From positions 1-64,000 of the forward strand of contig JAGXTA010000003.1 of NCBI GenBank assembly GCA_018333535.1: DNA of 64,000 nt, given 5' to 3'. The translations under genes and the position numbers were made by a program. A model generated the notes under the pieces. It was not told the DNA's origin. It worked only from the letters and a program-made list of their open reading frames with translations, and searched no databases. Origin of the DNA: Deltaproteobacteria bacterium. GTDB lineage: Bacteria > Desulfobacterota > BSN033 > UBA1163. Below are positions 44,842 to 53,897 of this stretch, piece by piece; the first letter of the stretch is position 1, and the number at the start of each line of letters is the position of its first letter.

Positions 44842-45578
44842 TGTCCGAAAATAGCTTCTACGCAGAGGAAAACTCTCCTTATACGGTCCGGCTCGAGGCC
44901 TTTGAAGGCCCTCTCGATCTCCTGCTCCATCTCATTCAGAAAAATGAGATGGATATCTTCAACATTCCCATTGCCTTGATCACGGAACAATATCTGGAAT
45001 ATCTAAAATGGATGAAGACCCTCAATCTTGACATTGCGGGTGACTACCTTCTGATGGCCTCCACCCTCCTCCATATCAAATCGAGGATGCTCCTTCCCCA
45101 GCCTTCCGTGGAAGAAGAGGAGGAGGGGGACGATCCCAGGGCGGAGCTGGTGCGAAGGCTGTTGGAATATCAGAAATATAAGATGGCGGCCACCGAACTG
45201 GTCCAGAGACCCATGCTGGACCGGGATGTCTTTATCCGTTTAATATCAACGGAAGAAAGAGCCCCCGAAGAGGAGAGGATCGAGGCGAACCTTTTTGATC
45301 TCATCGATGCTTTTCGAAAGGCAATTGAAAGGGCAAAGGAGGAGTCCTTTCATGAAGTGATCCTGGATCGTCTCAGTGTCGAAGATAAGGTTCAGGAAAT
45401 CCTTCTCCTTCTTCAGAAGGAGAAGAGGAGCCTTCCTTTTCATCTCCTCTTTCACGAACAGGCTTCGCGCAGAGTGATCGTCATCACTTTTCTTGCCGTC
45501 CTCGAACTGGTTAAAATGAAATGGATACGGGTCTTTCAGGCAGCTCCTTTTGAAACGATTCGAATATCACCGGTTTAA
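44838..45578 (+). CDS. scpA: segregation and condensation protein A
   Basis: A 246-residue ScpA kleisin that bridges SMC heads in chromosome condensation. Conserved parts are YTVRLEAFEGPLDLLLHLIQ, KNEMDIFNIPIALITEQYLE, LLMASTLLHIKSRMLLPQP, and a C-terminal winged helix ending FLAVLELVKMKWIRVFQ. The start may be ATG 44838 or 44841, both overlapping the preceding stop. Its usual partner scpB does not follow; a repeat region and sppA do, so scpB must lie elsewhere. Confidence 0.95.
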   Translation: MMSENSFYAEENSPYTVRLEAFEGPLDLLLHLIQKNEMDIFNIPIALITEQYLEYLKWMKTLNLDIAGDYLLMASTLLHIKSRMLLPQPSVEEEEEGDDPRAELVRRLLEYQKYKMAATELVQRPMLDRDVFIRLISTEERAPEEERIEANLFDLIDAFRKAIERAKEESFHEVILDRLSVEDKVQEILLLLQKEKRSLPFHLLFHEQASRRVIVITFLAVLELVKMKWIRVFQAAPFETIRISPV

Positions 45579-46012
45579 CACCCCAATTGAGTGAAAAATT
45601 ATTGCTTGATTGAGCTGCAAACATGATAGCGAGACTATTTAAAGGTTTGTTAAACCCCATATTAAAATCCCCCTTATTCCCCCTTTGCCCCATATTGACG
45701 GGGAAAAAGATTCCCAAAGGGGGATAATAATAAGTCCTCCCCTTTGGCAAAGGGGAGTTAGAGGGGATTTTGTCAAAATATTTTCACTCGATTGGAGTAA
45801 CATATTTAGTAAAAAGAGGTTTATGGTGACGATGCTCGTATCGAGGTTAGACGCAATAAGCTCGAAGCTCGATAATAATCCGAGCCTCCAGTTTCAACAA
45901 GCGAGCCTCCCTGCCTACCGGCGGGCAGGGATACGAGTTTCGACAACGACAAACGTTGGGTCTTTGCCGTTGCTGTAAGACGAAACCTATTTTCTAAACA
46001 AGGGAGATCTCT
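45579..46012. repeat. spacer with a 210-bp MITE-like palindromic element
   Basis: CCAATTGAGTGAAAAATT at about 45584-45601 matches the complement of AATATTTTCACTCGATTGG near 45778-45796 with few mismatches. Inside, AAAATCCCCCTT near 45664 faces GAGGGGATTTT near 45763, and CCCCTTTGG/CAAAGGGG pairs again. A second palindromic area (CTCGTATCGAGG, GGGATACGAG) spans about 45836-45960. No gene is supported. Confidence 0.6.
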
Positions 46013-46903
46013 ATGAAACGGAAAAGAATTCTGGTGGGTTTGGTTGCGATCGTCGGATTACTGGCCTTCTTTTTTATTCTCCTCTTCGCCATCGGTCAAT
46101 TTACCTCCAGGTTGGGATCTGCGAAATTTGCCTTCGGAGATAAGATCGCGGTCATTGAGGTCCGCGGACTGATCACTCAATCCCAGGGCGTCATCGAAGA
46201 GCTTCACCGTTACACCGAGGATGAAGGGGTGAAAGCCATCATCTTGAGAATCGATTCTCCAGGCGGAGGGGTAGGGCCTTCACAGGAAATTTACCGGGAG
46301 GTCTTGAAGATCAAATCAAATCAGAAAAAGAAGGTGATCACCTCCATGGGTTCGGTCGCGGCCTCGGGCGGATACTATATCGCGAGCGCCTCCGATCTGA
46401 TCGTGGCCAATCCAGGAACGATTACGGGCTCCATAGGCGTTCTGATGGAGTTCACCAACATTGAAGAGCTTTTCAAGAAGATCGGGGTCAAGGGTGTGGT
46501 ATTAAAAAGCGGCGAGCATAAGGATATTGGGTCGCCTTTCAGGGAAATGACCCCTGAAGAGAAAAAGCTCATGCAGTCGGTCATTGACAATGTCCATCAG
46601 CAATTCATCCAGGCTGTCGCTGAGGGGAGAAAGATGGACCGCTTAAAAGTCGCACAGGTGGCCGACGGTCGAATCTTAACCGGAGAACAGGCCAAACAGT
46701 TGGGGCTGGTGGATCAGCTTGGAAATCTTCAAGACGCTATCGATACAGCCGCCAAATTGGTGGGGATCGAGGGGAAACCTCTCGTCCTCTATCCAAAAAG
46801 AAAATTTTCCCTTCTCGAACTCCTGATCGAAGGGGTGACGGAGGCGATCCTGAAAACCTTAAGCGAAAAGGGTGTTCAGCTAAACTATCGCCTCCACCCT
46901 TAA
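46013..46903 (+). CDS. sppA: signal peptide peptidase SppA
   Basis: A 296-residue inner-membrane serine protease of the short (36K) type. Helix 6-28 anchors it. The catalytic Ser118 lies in GSVAASGGYYIAS and the Lys170 of the Ser-Lys dyad in KSGEHKDIGSPFR. LRIDSPGGGVGPSQEIY and TGSIGVLMEF are conserved. It clears signal peptide remnants and membrane fragments. AGGGAGATCTCT precedes the ATG. It is convergent with the glycosylase gene that follows. Confidence 0.95.
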   Translation: MKRKRILVGLVAIVGLLAFFFILLFAIGQFTSRLGSAKFAFGDKIAVIEVRGLITQSQGVIEELHRYTEDEGVKAIILRIDSPGGGVGPSQEIYREVLKIKSNQKKKVITSMGSVAASGGYYIASASDLIVANPGTITGSIGVLMEFTNIEELFKKIGVKGVVLKSGEHKDIGSPFREMTPEEKKLMQSVIDNVHQQFIQAVAEGRKMDRLKVAQVADGRILTGEQAKQLGLVDQLGNLQDAIDTAAKLVGIEGKPLVLYPKRKFSLLELLIEGVTEAILKTLSEKGVQLNYRLHP

Positions 46904-46904
46904 A

Positions 46905-46984
46905 ATGTACAATGAACGATGGACGGTGAACAATGAACAAAAATAATTATCTACTGTTCAACGTTCATCGTTTAACGTCCATCG
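46905..46984. repeat. dispersed palindromic repeat, copy 2
   Basis: CAATGAACGATGGAC at 46910-46924 followed by AACAATGAACAA and then ACGTTCATCGTTTAACGTCC in opposite sense, giving a foldable unit. It lies between the ends of sppA and the glycosylase gene and overlaps the 3' end of the latter. Confidence 0.65.
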
Positions 46985-47724
46985 TCAGCAAGAGCTTTGG
47001 CGATCTGTTTCATATCCTCCCAGACTTCCCTTTTCTTTTCAGGATTCCGGAGCAAATAGGCGGGATGGTAGGTCGGAAAGAGCTGGATGCCCGAGAAGTC
47101 GTAGGCCTTCCCGCGAAGCGCTGTGATCTTGACATCGGTCCTGAGAAGGGTCTGGGCGGAAAACGTTCCAAGGGCACAGATGATCCTTGGCCGAATCGCC
47201 TGAATCTGTTTTAAAAGGAAAGGATAACAAGTCTCTATCTCATCGGGTTCAGGGTTTCTGTTCTGAGGAGGCCGGCATTTGATGATATTGGCAATATAAA
47301 CCTCCTCTCGATCGACGCCAATGGATTGAAGAATTTTGGTTAGCAGCTGTCCAGCCTTCCCCACAAAGGGTCTTCCCTGAACATCTTCGTCATTGCCAGG
47401 TCCTTCCCCGATGAGCATCAACCGTGCCTTTTCGTTTCCCTCTCCAAAAACAATCGTGCGCCGTGTTCGATGAAGCTTGCATCTCTGACAATTCCCCAAT
47501 TCGCTTCGTATTGCTTCAAGGTGTTGAGCCTCGGAATGAGAAAGATCAGGTGTTCCGTACGATCGAAGCGATTCATGAATCGCCCCTGCGCTGCCGGAAG
47601 CCTCTGAGGAATAGACTTTATCATCCCCGTCACCCAGGAGGGGCAATTCGGTGATCCCCAGCCCCTTAAGATATTCAAGATAAGATTTAAGATCCCCGAT
47701 CATTTCCCCGACATCTCCATTCAT
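46972..47724 (-). CDS. uracil-DNA glycosylase, family 4
   Basis: A UDG family 4 enzyme with a [4Fe-4S] cluster that removes uracil from DNA. Visible are NCQRCKLHRTR (first two cluster cysteines), MLIGEGPGNDEDVQGRPFVG, GKAGQLLTKILQS, NIIKCRPPQNRNPEPDEIETC (further cysteines) and the C-terminal FPTYHPAYLLRNPEKKREVW. The frame is open to 47850, but that part is low-complexity, so the ATG at 47724 (about 250 residues) is preferred; an ATG at 47703 is possible. The last bases are within repeat copy 2. Confidence 0.92.
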   Translation of the reverse strand: MNGDVGEMIGDLKSYLEYLKGLGITELPLLGDGDDKVYSSEASGSAGAIHESLRSYGTPDLSHSEAQHLEAIRSELGNCQRCKLHRTRRTIVFGEGNEKARLMLIGEGPGNDEDVQGRPFVGKAGQLLTKILQSIGVDREEVYIANIIKCRPPQNRNPEPDEIETCYPFLLKQIQAIRPRIICALGTFSAQTLLRTDVKITALRGKAYDFSGIQLFPTYHPAYLLRNPEKKREVWEDMKQIAKALADDGR

Positions 47725-47891
47725 CGAATCTTTCCCTTTCCGGCCGGACCATCCTGTTCCGGGCGACGTCCTTTGCCTTGATTGAGTCGAACCGTTTCCC
47801 CTTTCTTTCGGTTCTCCATAGCCTTTTCTCGCTTCCATGTCAAGAAACAAAAAAGCCGAAAAGGTTTTAGTTGATTGTCATCGAGTTTTAT

Positions 47892-47897
47892 TATAAT
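47892..47897 (+). promoter_or_regulatory. -10 element upstream of the receiver-kinase gene
   Basis: TATAAT lies 12 bases before ATG 47909, with TTGATT 15 bases upstream as a weak -35. The transcript would begin about five bases before the start codon, with no Shine-Dalgarno sequence. Confidence 0.35.
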
Positions 47898-47908
47898 ATA
47901 GAGTTGAT

Positions 47909-49018
47909 ATGATCAAAAAAGAAAGAAAACTTTTAGTCGTAGATGATAACATCGACTTTATTCATTTCATACGGAGAGCCTTGGAACGGGAGGATTACCG
48001 GATCTCCATCGCCCTGGATGGGAAAACAGCCATTGAAAAAACATCGACGGAGAATCCGGAGCTTATTCTCCTTGACATGAAACTGCCCGACATATCTGGA
48101 GAAGAGGTATTGGAGAGGGTTAAGGAGGTCAATAAAGATATTCCCGTGATAGTCATCACCGGTTATGGAGGAGACCAGGTGGCCATCGACATGATGAGAA
48201 AAGGGGCTATCGATTTTCTCACAAAACCTGTGGAACCCCGGATTCTTATCAAGGCGATAGCGAGCGCCTTGGCGATTCACGACGCCCAGAAGAAGGATAA
48301 AAAGAACCCCTATCCCTCTCTTGAAATATTTTTTCCTTTTCTCGCCCATGAGATTCGCAACCCGCTCCATGCCATTGCTGGCGCCATGGCCATCATCCAA
48401 AAGCGCTGTAATTTAGAAGATGAATTTCTCACCCAATCCATCAAGATCATCCACGAGGAAGTCAACCACTTAAATGATTTTGTTCAGGGGTGCCTCAATT
48501 TCGTAAGACCCCCCGATTTCATTCGTTTCAGCGAGGTCAACCTCCGGGAGTTGATTTCCGTGACCACGAGCATGATGACTCACACGTTGGAACCCGAATC
48601 AAATAAAATCAAGATCGACATCAAGGCGGATCCTGATCTCCCAAAGGTTTATATAAATTACGAAGAGATAAAACAAGCCTTTTTAAACATCGTCAAAAAT
48701 GCCTTTGAAGCGATGCCTGAAGGAGGGGAATTGTTGATCGAGGCCTCCCAGACCCATGAATCTCCGAAAGCGGTGGAAATCGTTTTTAAGGATCAGGGGG
48801 TAGGCATCAAGAAGGAAGCGATGGACCTTCTCTTTAGTCCTTTTTTTACCAACAAACCGAGGGGAAATGGGTTAGGGTTGGCCCTCTGTCGAAGAATTAT
48901 TGTCGAACGTCATCAAGGGACCATCCATGTCGAAAGCGAAGAAAACAAGGGGACAACGGTTAAGGTGAGATTGCCCATCGACCGCCCACAACAGGATCAA
49001 CCGGGAGAGGCATCGTGA
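47909..49018 (+). CDS. soluble receiver-histidine kinase
   Basis: A 369-residue cytosolic protein with receiver first, kinase second. The receiver holds D12-D13, D56 in LILLDMKLPD and K107. The HisKA region has H147 in FLAHEIRNPLH, and the ATPase has NIVKNAFEAMPEGGELLIEA, DQGVGI and GNGLGLALC. It overlaps the next gene (NtrC-type) by four bases, so they form a cognate pair: an input phosphorelay to the receiver, then the kinase to the NtrC-type regulator. No transmembrane or PAS region is present, so the signal must come from another kinase. Confidence 0.92.
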   Translation: MIKKERKLLVVDDNIDFIHFIRRALEREDYRISIALDGKTAIEKTSTENPELILLDMKLPDISGEEVLERVKEVNKDIPVIVITGYGGDQVAIDMMRKGAIDFLTKPVEPRILIKAIASALAIHDAQKKDKKNPYPSLEIFFPFLAHEIRNPLHAIAGAMAIIQKRCNLEDEFLTQSIKIIHEEVNHLNDFVQGCLNFVRPPDFIRFSEVNLRELISVTTSMMTHTLEPESNKIKIDIKADPDLPKVYINYEEIKQAFLNIVKNAFEAMPEGGELLIEASQTHESPKAVEIVFKDQGVGIKKEAMDLLFSPFFTNKPRGNGLGLALCRRIIVERHQGTIHVESEENKGTTVKVRLPIDRPQQDQPGEAS

Positions 49019-50394
49019 CGTCTCAAGCTTCTATTTTGGTAGTCGATGACGAACCCAATTCCCTTTTCGGGATCTGTGAGGTTCTCACCGATGAGGGCTT
49101 TAATGTCCTTCCAGCCGGAAACGGAAAGGAGGCATTGGAGTTGCTCCATGCGAATCCCATCAATGTGATCGTGACCGACGAGAAAATGCCTGACCTGAGC
49201 GGCATGGAGCTCCTCGCCGAGATAAAGAAGAACTACCCGAATATCCCGGTGATCCTCATCACGGCCTACGGGTCCGTTTCAATGGCGGTTGAGAGCCTCA
49301 AACGGGGGGCATTCTATTTCTTTGAAAAACCGATTTTTAATAACTTGGAGAGATTTGTCACCATCATCCGGAAAGCCATCAAAACTCAGGAGATGGAGAA
49401 AGAAATCGACTCTCTAAGGAGGGAGGTCACTGAAAAATATTCTTTCCCCAACATCATCGGGAATCACCCCAAAATGGTTGAGGTGTTTGAGACGATTGGA
49501 AAAGTATCCAAGACCGATGCGACCATTCTCATCCAGGGGGAAAGCGGGACGGGGAAAGACCTCATTGCAAAAGCGATCCATTACAATAGTTCGAGGCGGG
49601 AAAAACCGTTGGTGACCGTCAATTGTGGAGCGCTCACGGAAAGCCTTCTCACGACGGAATTATTCGGTCACAAAAGGGGTGCGTTTACGGGTGCGGTTAA
49701 GGACACGATCGGACGCTTTCAGGCCGCGCACGAAGGGACCTTGATCTTGGATGAAATCAGCGAAATTGTGGTCAATCTTCAAAAAACCCTTTTAAGGGTG
49801 ATCGAAGAAAAGGAGTTTGAAAGGGTGGGAGATTCGAGGTCGACCAAGGTCGATGTGCGAATCATCTCGACGACCAATCGGAACCTTAGGGAAGAGGTGG
49901 TCAAAGGAAATTTCAGGGAAGACCTTTATTACCGGTTGGGGATCGTTCCAATAACGCTCCCCCCCTTGAGGGAGCGCCTCTCTGACCTCCCCTTGCTGGT
50001 CAAGCACTTTATTAAGAAGTTCCAGGAAAACAACGTTCCGATAAAAATTGAACCGGAGGCGATCGAACGTCTCAAGACTTTTCCCTGGTCTGGAAATGTG
50101 AGGGAATTGGCCAATGTGATTCAGCAGATGGCGGTTTTCTGCAGAGATCATACCATCAGGGTCGAAGACCTTCCCTACCAACAACTCCTCAAGGCAGATG
50201 AGGTCCGTGTTGAAAACAAAGGGAAGGTGCACTTAATGCGGGCCATTGAACATCTTGAGAAAAAAACAATTCTTGCCAAATTAAAGGAGACCAACTGGAA
50301 TCAAGGGAAGACAGCTCAACTGCTTGGAATAACAAGGAAAATGCTGGCGAATCGAATAAATAAATATCACCTCAAGCCATTGAGAAAGAGGTGA
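49015..50394 (+). CDS. NtrC-family sigma-54 response regulator
   Basis: A 459-residue activator. Receiver: D11-D12, D55 in VIVTDEKMPD. AAA+ domain: Walker A GESGTGKD (175-182), GAFTGA (222-227) for sigma-54 contact, Walker B LILDE (243-247), and REDLYYRLGIVPITLPPLRE. The C-terminal Fis-type helix-turn-helix is near 415-455 (NWNQGKTAQLLGITRKMLAN). It begins at GTG 49015, overlapping the kinase stop. It should drive the -24/-12 promoters seen at 22680, 23371 and 51635; this link is inferred. Confidence 0.94.
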   Translation: MTSQASILVVDDEPNSLFGICEVLTDEGFNVLPAGNGKEALELLHANPINVIVTDEKMPDLSGMELLAEIKKNYPNIPVILITAYGSVSMAVESLKRGAFYFFEKPIFNNLERFVTIIRKAIKTQEMEKEIDSLRREVTEKYSFPNIIGNHPKMVEVFETIGKVSKTDATILIQGESGTGKDLIAKAIHYNSSRREKPLVTVNCGALTESLLTTELFGHKRGAFTGAVKDTIGRFQAAHEGTLILDEISEIVVNLQKTLLRVIEEKEFERVGDSRSTKVDVRIISTTNRNLREEVVKGNFREDLYYRLGIVPITLPPLRERLSDLPLLVKHFIKKFQENNVPIKIEPEAIERLKTFPWSGNVRELANVIQQMAVFCRDHTIRVEDLPYQQLLKADEVRVENKGKVHLMRAIEHLEKKTILAKLKETNWNQGKTAQLLGITRKMLANRINKYHLKPLRKR

Positions 50395-50448
50395 TCTTTA
50401 TGTTTGGGTAATAGTCAATGGGTTAAGATTACGGTCACGAACCCCTTG

Positions 50449-50470
50449 ACATACAATGAACGATGGACAA
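50449..50470. repeat. dispersed palindromic repeat, copy 3 (half-unit)
   Basis: These 22 bases are identical to 35211-35232. The opposing half is not present; it is followed instead by ATTCCATTATTCC-like repeats with TGGAATGTTGG and CCATTATTCCAC facing each other (50487-50560). Confidence 0.6.
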
Positions 50471-50568
50471 CAAACATCCGTAATAATGGAATGTTGGGTA
50501 ATACTAAAAGATAACTTCTCCTAACCCATTATTCCACTATTCCATCATTCCACTTAAGGATATAACCT

Positions 50569-51423
50569 ATGGACTCACACTGGATTCTTCTGATCGATCC
50601 CTTCAAAAACCTCCTGAATGCCTACCGGATGATTTTGGAGGAGGAGAATTACTGTATTGATACAGCCCTCAATACGAAAGATGCCCATTCTCTTTTTGAT
50701 AAAAGGCCATACTCGGCTATCCTGATGGAATATATCCCTCCCCTTGAGCATTTGCAGGGACTGATCCGGGGGATGAAAGAAAAATCTCCAGAAATCTATA
50801 TCCTGTTGGTGACGAATGCGGCGGTGGACGAAACCACCTATGAGAAACTTTTTGAGATAGGGGTCGATGACTTTATTCTGAAACCCTATTCACCACAAAA
50901 AATTATTGCCCATATTAAGAAGGGGTTGAGACAACGGGAGGTGACCTCAAAAGTGCGAGGTTTGGAAAGATTGAATCTCCTCGACCCCATCTCAGGCGAG
51001 ATGGAGGGAGTGGTTTTTAACAAAATCTTTTTGAACCGCTGTCTGAGACAGGAGATCAAGAAAGCGAGAAGGCACAGTCGTTTTTTCACGATTCTTCTCG
51101 TCGGGATCCCGACGGAAGACAGGGCAGGGGAACGATATGTCCATTTCCATGGGGAACTCTTGAAGATGATCAGAAGCTTCATCAGAGAAGAAGACGTCGT
51201 GGCAAGGAATAACGGGGAGATCGCCCTCCTCCTTCCCGAAACAGACCAGATGGGTTCAAAAGCTCTTGGAGGGAGGCTTTCCCATTTAATCCGAAATCAT
51301 CCCCCATTTCAACATGACGATCTCTTCCAGGCAATGGCTCAAATACTATCTTTTCAATACTTTACCTATCCTAATCCTTTTGATCTACCCGAACCTCTCG
51401 CAGCCGCGGTTAAAGATCTGTAG
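50569..51423 (+). CDS. pseudo-receiver with degenerate GGDEF domain
   Basis: A 284-residue protein. Residues 1-125 are a receiver-like fold with LLIDPF and K105, but the phospho-acceptor Asp is replaced by E54 in AILMEYIPP. Residues 140-284 follow the GGDEF fold, with the catalytic signature reduced to NNGEI at 214-218 (RNNGEIALLLPETD in place of GG[DE]EF). Both active sites are therefore lost or altered. The protein probably acts as a binding or scaffold element. It is followed by a second divergent receiver and two activators of the same pathway. Confidence 0.82.
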   Translation: MDSHWILLIDPFKNLLNAYRMILEEENYCIDTALNTKDAHSLFDKRPYSAILMEYIPPLEHLQGLIRGMKEKSPEIYILLVTNAAVDETTYEKLFEIGVDDFILKPYSPQKIIAHIKKGLRQREVTSKVRGLERLNLLDPISGEMEGVVFNKIFLNRCLRQEIKKARRHSRFFTILLVGIPTEDRAGERYVHFHGELLKMIRSFIREEDVVARNNGEIALLLPETDQMGSKALGGRLSHLIRNHPPFQHDDLFQAMAQILSFQYFTYPNPFDLPEPLAAAVKDL

Positions 51424-51764
51424 AAGGAATATCCCCATCATTAGTTTGCCTTTTTATTCCAGAGCCGAAACTCCTCGAAATGATTTAAATTAATTCTCTC
51501 CCATGTGCCATTTGGCTCACTAAATGTGCCCAATGGTTGATCTGAACAATGATCGAAATATTTCTCAAAAACTTTCTCTCATCAATCATCAATCAAATCG
51601 ATAGATTGCAAAGTTTTTAGGAAAAACCAATAGATTGGTATTGTTATTGCTATATAATACGAAACTAAGGTCAATTGGTTAAGGTTACGCTTAAATGATT
51701 AAAAGACTATCTTTTTATTAACGATATAGGCCTCGTAACCGCTAAACTTAACCTTTTTCTACCC
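51424..51764. other. spacer with sigma-54 promoter and inverted repeat
   Basis: No gene. A sigma-54 site is at 51635-51650. GGTTAAGGTTACG near 51679 faces CGTAACCGCTAAACTTAACC near 51735, a form similar to the palindromes at 15740 and 50420. A TATAAT at 51653 overlaps the right side of the sigma-54 site. Confidence 0.5.
51635..51650 (+). promoter_or_regulatory. sigma-54 (-24/-12) promoter upstream of the divergent receiver gene
   Basis: TTGGTATTGTTATTGC: TGGTAT (51636-51641), five bases, TTGC (51647-51650), the same form as 23371-23386. It lies 115 bases before ATG 51765 and is a good candidate to drive the 51.7-62 kb operon. Confidence 0.55.
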
Positions 51765-52202
51765 ATGTCAAAAGAAACTATTCTCATCCTCAATAAAGAA
51801 TGTAGGGATTCCTCTCACCTAAAAACCTTTTTAGAAAAAGAGAAATATATTGTGCTCCCGGTCAATACCATTAATAGGCTATTAACCAATTTTCAAGAAT
51901 TCGAAGTTTCAGGGGTCATTATTGATCTTAATGTGGATCATTTTTACCTTTTTGAAATCATTAAAAAAATAAGGGAAAGGTTTCCCAAACTCTATATCAT
52001 GATGATGGCGGATGGGAAGATTGGTGAAAAGGAGCATCAGCAGGTGATCGAGACAGGGGTTCAAGATTTCTTTGTCAAGCCGATGTCTTACGAAAAAATC
52101 CTTTTTCACCTTAAAAGCGGATTGAAACAACGCAAGAAATATCTTCAAAAAAGAGCGGAAAACTATTCCAATCAGATAGTTCGAAAAATGATTTCGGAGT
52201 GA
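51765..52202 (+). CDS. divergent single-domain receiver
   Basis: A 145-residue protein with a CheY-like fold: D54 in GVIIDLNVD and K105 in DFFVKPMSYEKIL are kept, but the acidic pair that binds magnesium is replaced by LNKE at 9-12. The C-terminus is a basic helix (KQRKKYLQKRAENYSNQIVR). Phosphorylation is doubtful. It starts after TCTACCC, with no Shine-Dalgarno, four bases before the next gene, and is likely co-transcribed with the activators. Confidence 0.8.
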   Translation: MSKETILILNKECRDSSHLKTFLEKEKYIVLPVNTINRLLTNFQEFEVSGVIIDLNVDHFYLFEIIKKIRERFPKLYIMMMADGKIGEKEHQQVIETGVQDFFVKPMSYEKILFHLKSGLKQRKKYLQKRAENYSNQIVRKMISE

Positions 52203-52206
52203 AAAA

Positions 52207-53868
52207 ATGAAACTCGATACCTTATCAAAAAGATTTGAAAACGCTTCAGAAATTCCTTTTTGGGTCGGAAAAGAGAATAGGACCTTCGGCCTCTTCCAGA
52301 AAATTCAGGGAGCGATGCGTCATGTGCCTGATTTTGGCGAAACCTGCAGGGCCATTTTGGACGTGGTGATTGAAGAGACCGATGCCGAAAACTGCTCGCT
52401 GATGTTGAAAGACCCCGTTTCCGGATATCTCGTGGTTCGTTCAGCCCGAGGGAAGGGTGAAAAAAAGAGTGTTTTTTACCCCGAACAGCCTGAAAATGGA
52501 GAAAGATTTAAATCTGGAGATGGCATTGCGGGGAAAGTTCTCAAAGAAGGACAGGCCATCATGCTGAATGATGTGAAAAAAGAGCCTCATTTCTTAAAGG
52601 CAGATGGCTTAAGCGAAAAAGTAAATTCCCTGATCTGTTTCCCCATCCGGGAAGAGGATCAAGTCGTGGGAGTATTTAATATCAGTCATTCCCAAAAAGG
52701 AGCCTTCGATGAAGGAGACAAGTGGGTGCTGTCCTATATCTCCAACCAGGTCGGAATGGCTCTCACCTCCTCTCGGTTCTTTTTAGAGATAAATGAAATA
52801 CACCGTTTAATGAAGCGTTCCGAAAAGGTTCCTTCTGTCGCTCTCCCTGCTTTTGTGGAAGTCGGCGAAATGACTCGTGAGAATGGGATTTTTATCTATG
52901 CAAGCGAAAAAATGCATCGAATTAAAGAGCTGATTGATCAGGTCGCCGATACAGATGTAACGATCCTGATTCAGGGGGAAAGCGGCGTTGGAAAAGAGGT
53001 GGTTGCCCGCTCGATCCATCTCAATTCGTTTCGGAAAGAAAAACCCTTTGTCAAAGTCAATTGCGCGGCCCTCCCGCAAGAACTTCTGGAGAGTGAACTC
53101 TTTGGCTATGAGAAGGGTGCGTTTACAGGGGCTTACCGGCAGAAACCGGGGAAATTTGAACTCGCCCACACTGGGACGATCTTTTTAGATGAAATTTCAG
53201 AGATGAGCCCCTCTCTCCAGGGCAAGCTTTTACAAGTGCTTCAGGACAGAGAATTTTCGAGATTAGGAGGGAAGAAAGACATATGGGTGGATGTTAGGGT
53301 ATTGGCCGCTACCAATAAAAATATTGAAGAAATGGTGAACCATCAACGATTTCGCGAAGATCTCTATTATCGTCTCAATGTTGTCAACATTACCCTTCCT
53401 CCCCTGAGAGAGAGGAAGGAGGAGATTCCTGTTTTTATCGAATATTTTCTAGATAAATTCAGCAAAAAATACCAGAAAAAGGTAAACCCCATTTCGAGCA
53501 AGATCATGAAGATTTTTAAACAACATCATTGGCTGGGAAATGTTCGAGAACTGGAGAATGTCATTCAACGTTACGTGATTCTTGAAAACGAAAAGATGAT
53601 TATGGATGAACTAACCCATGGGATCATTGAGAATGCGGCCATCGAAAGAGAAAAATCCGTCGCCCATACCCAGGCCTGGCCTTCGTTAAAAGAGGTCTAT
53701 CGGGAAGCCACGATCAAAGCCGAATCCGCAACGATTCTCAAGACATTGCAGATAACGAACTGGAATAGAAAAAGGGCAGCCCAACTTCTCAATATTAGCT
53801 ATAAAGCCCTCCTTTATAAAATTAAAGATGGCGGTCTTGACAAACTCATTCTCCCTATGACGGCTTAA
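52207..53868 (+). CDS. GAF-domain sigma-54 activator
   Basis: A 553-residue enhancer-binding protein. A GAF domain (about 45-195; CRAILDVVIEETDAENCSLM, GDGIAGKVLKEGQAIMLNDV) senses a small ligand. The AAA+ domain has GESGVGKE (257-264), GAFTGA (304-309) and TIFLDE (324-329), with REDLYYRLNVVNITLPPLRE. The C-terminal Fis-like helix-turn-helix is near 512-550 (NWNRKRAAQLLNISYKALLY). It probably activates the export and polymer genes downstream. The arrangement resembles the PrsR-type regulators seen upstream of exosortase/EPS loci, which is a comparison, not a proof. Confidence 0.94.
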   Translation: MKLDTLSKRFENASEIPFWVGKENRTFGLFQKIQGAMRHVPDFGETCRAILDVVIEETDAENCSLMLKDPVSGYLVVRSARGKGEKKSVFYPEQPENGERFKSGDGIAGKVLKEGQAIMLNDVKKEPHFLKADGLSEKVNSLICFPIREEDQVVGVFNISHSQKGAFDEGDKWVLSYISNQVGMALTSSRFFLEINEIHRLMKRSEKVPSVALPAFVEVGEMTRENGIFIYASEKMHRIKELIDQVADTDVTILIQGESGVGKEVVARSIHLNSFRKEKPFVKVNCAALPQELLESELFGYEKGAFTGAYRQKPGKFELAHTGTIFLDEISEMSPSLQGKLLQVLQDREFSRLGGKKDIWVDVRVLAATNKNIEEMVNHQRFREDLYYRLNVVNITLPPLRERKEEIPVFIEYFLDKFSKKYQKKVNPISSKIMKIFKQHHWLGNVRELENVIQRYVILENEKMIMDELTHGIIENAAIEREKSVAHTQAWPSLKEVYREATIKAESATILKTLQITNWNRKRAAQLLNISYKALLYKIKDGGLDKLILPMTA

Positions 53869-53897
53869 TTTCCATATCATATTTCAGTTCAATTGTT

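Noticed and set aside
45685-45978. 97-codon plus-strand frame between scpA and sppA
   Set aside because: Lies wholly in palindromic repeats and has no initiation signal.
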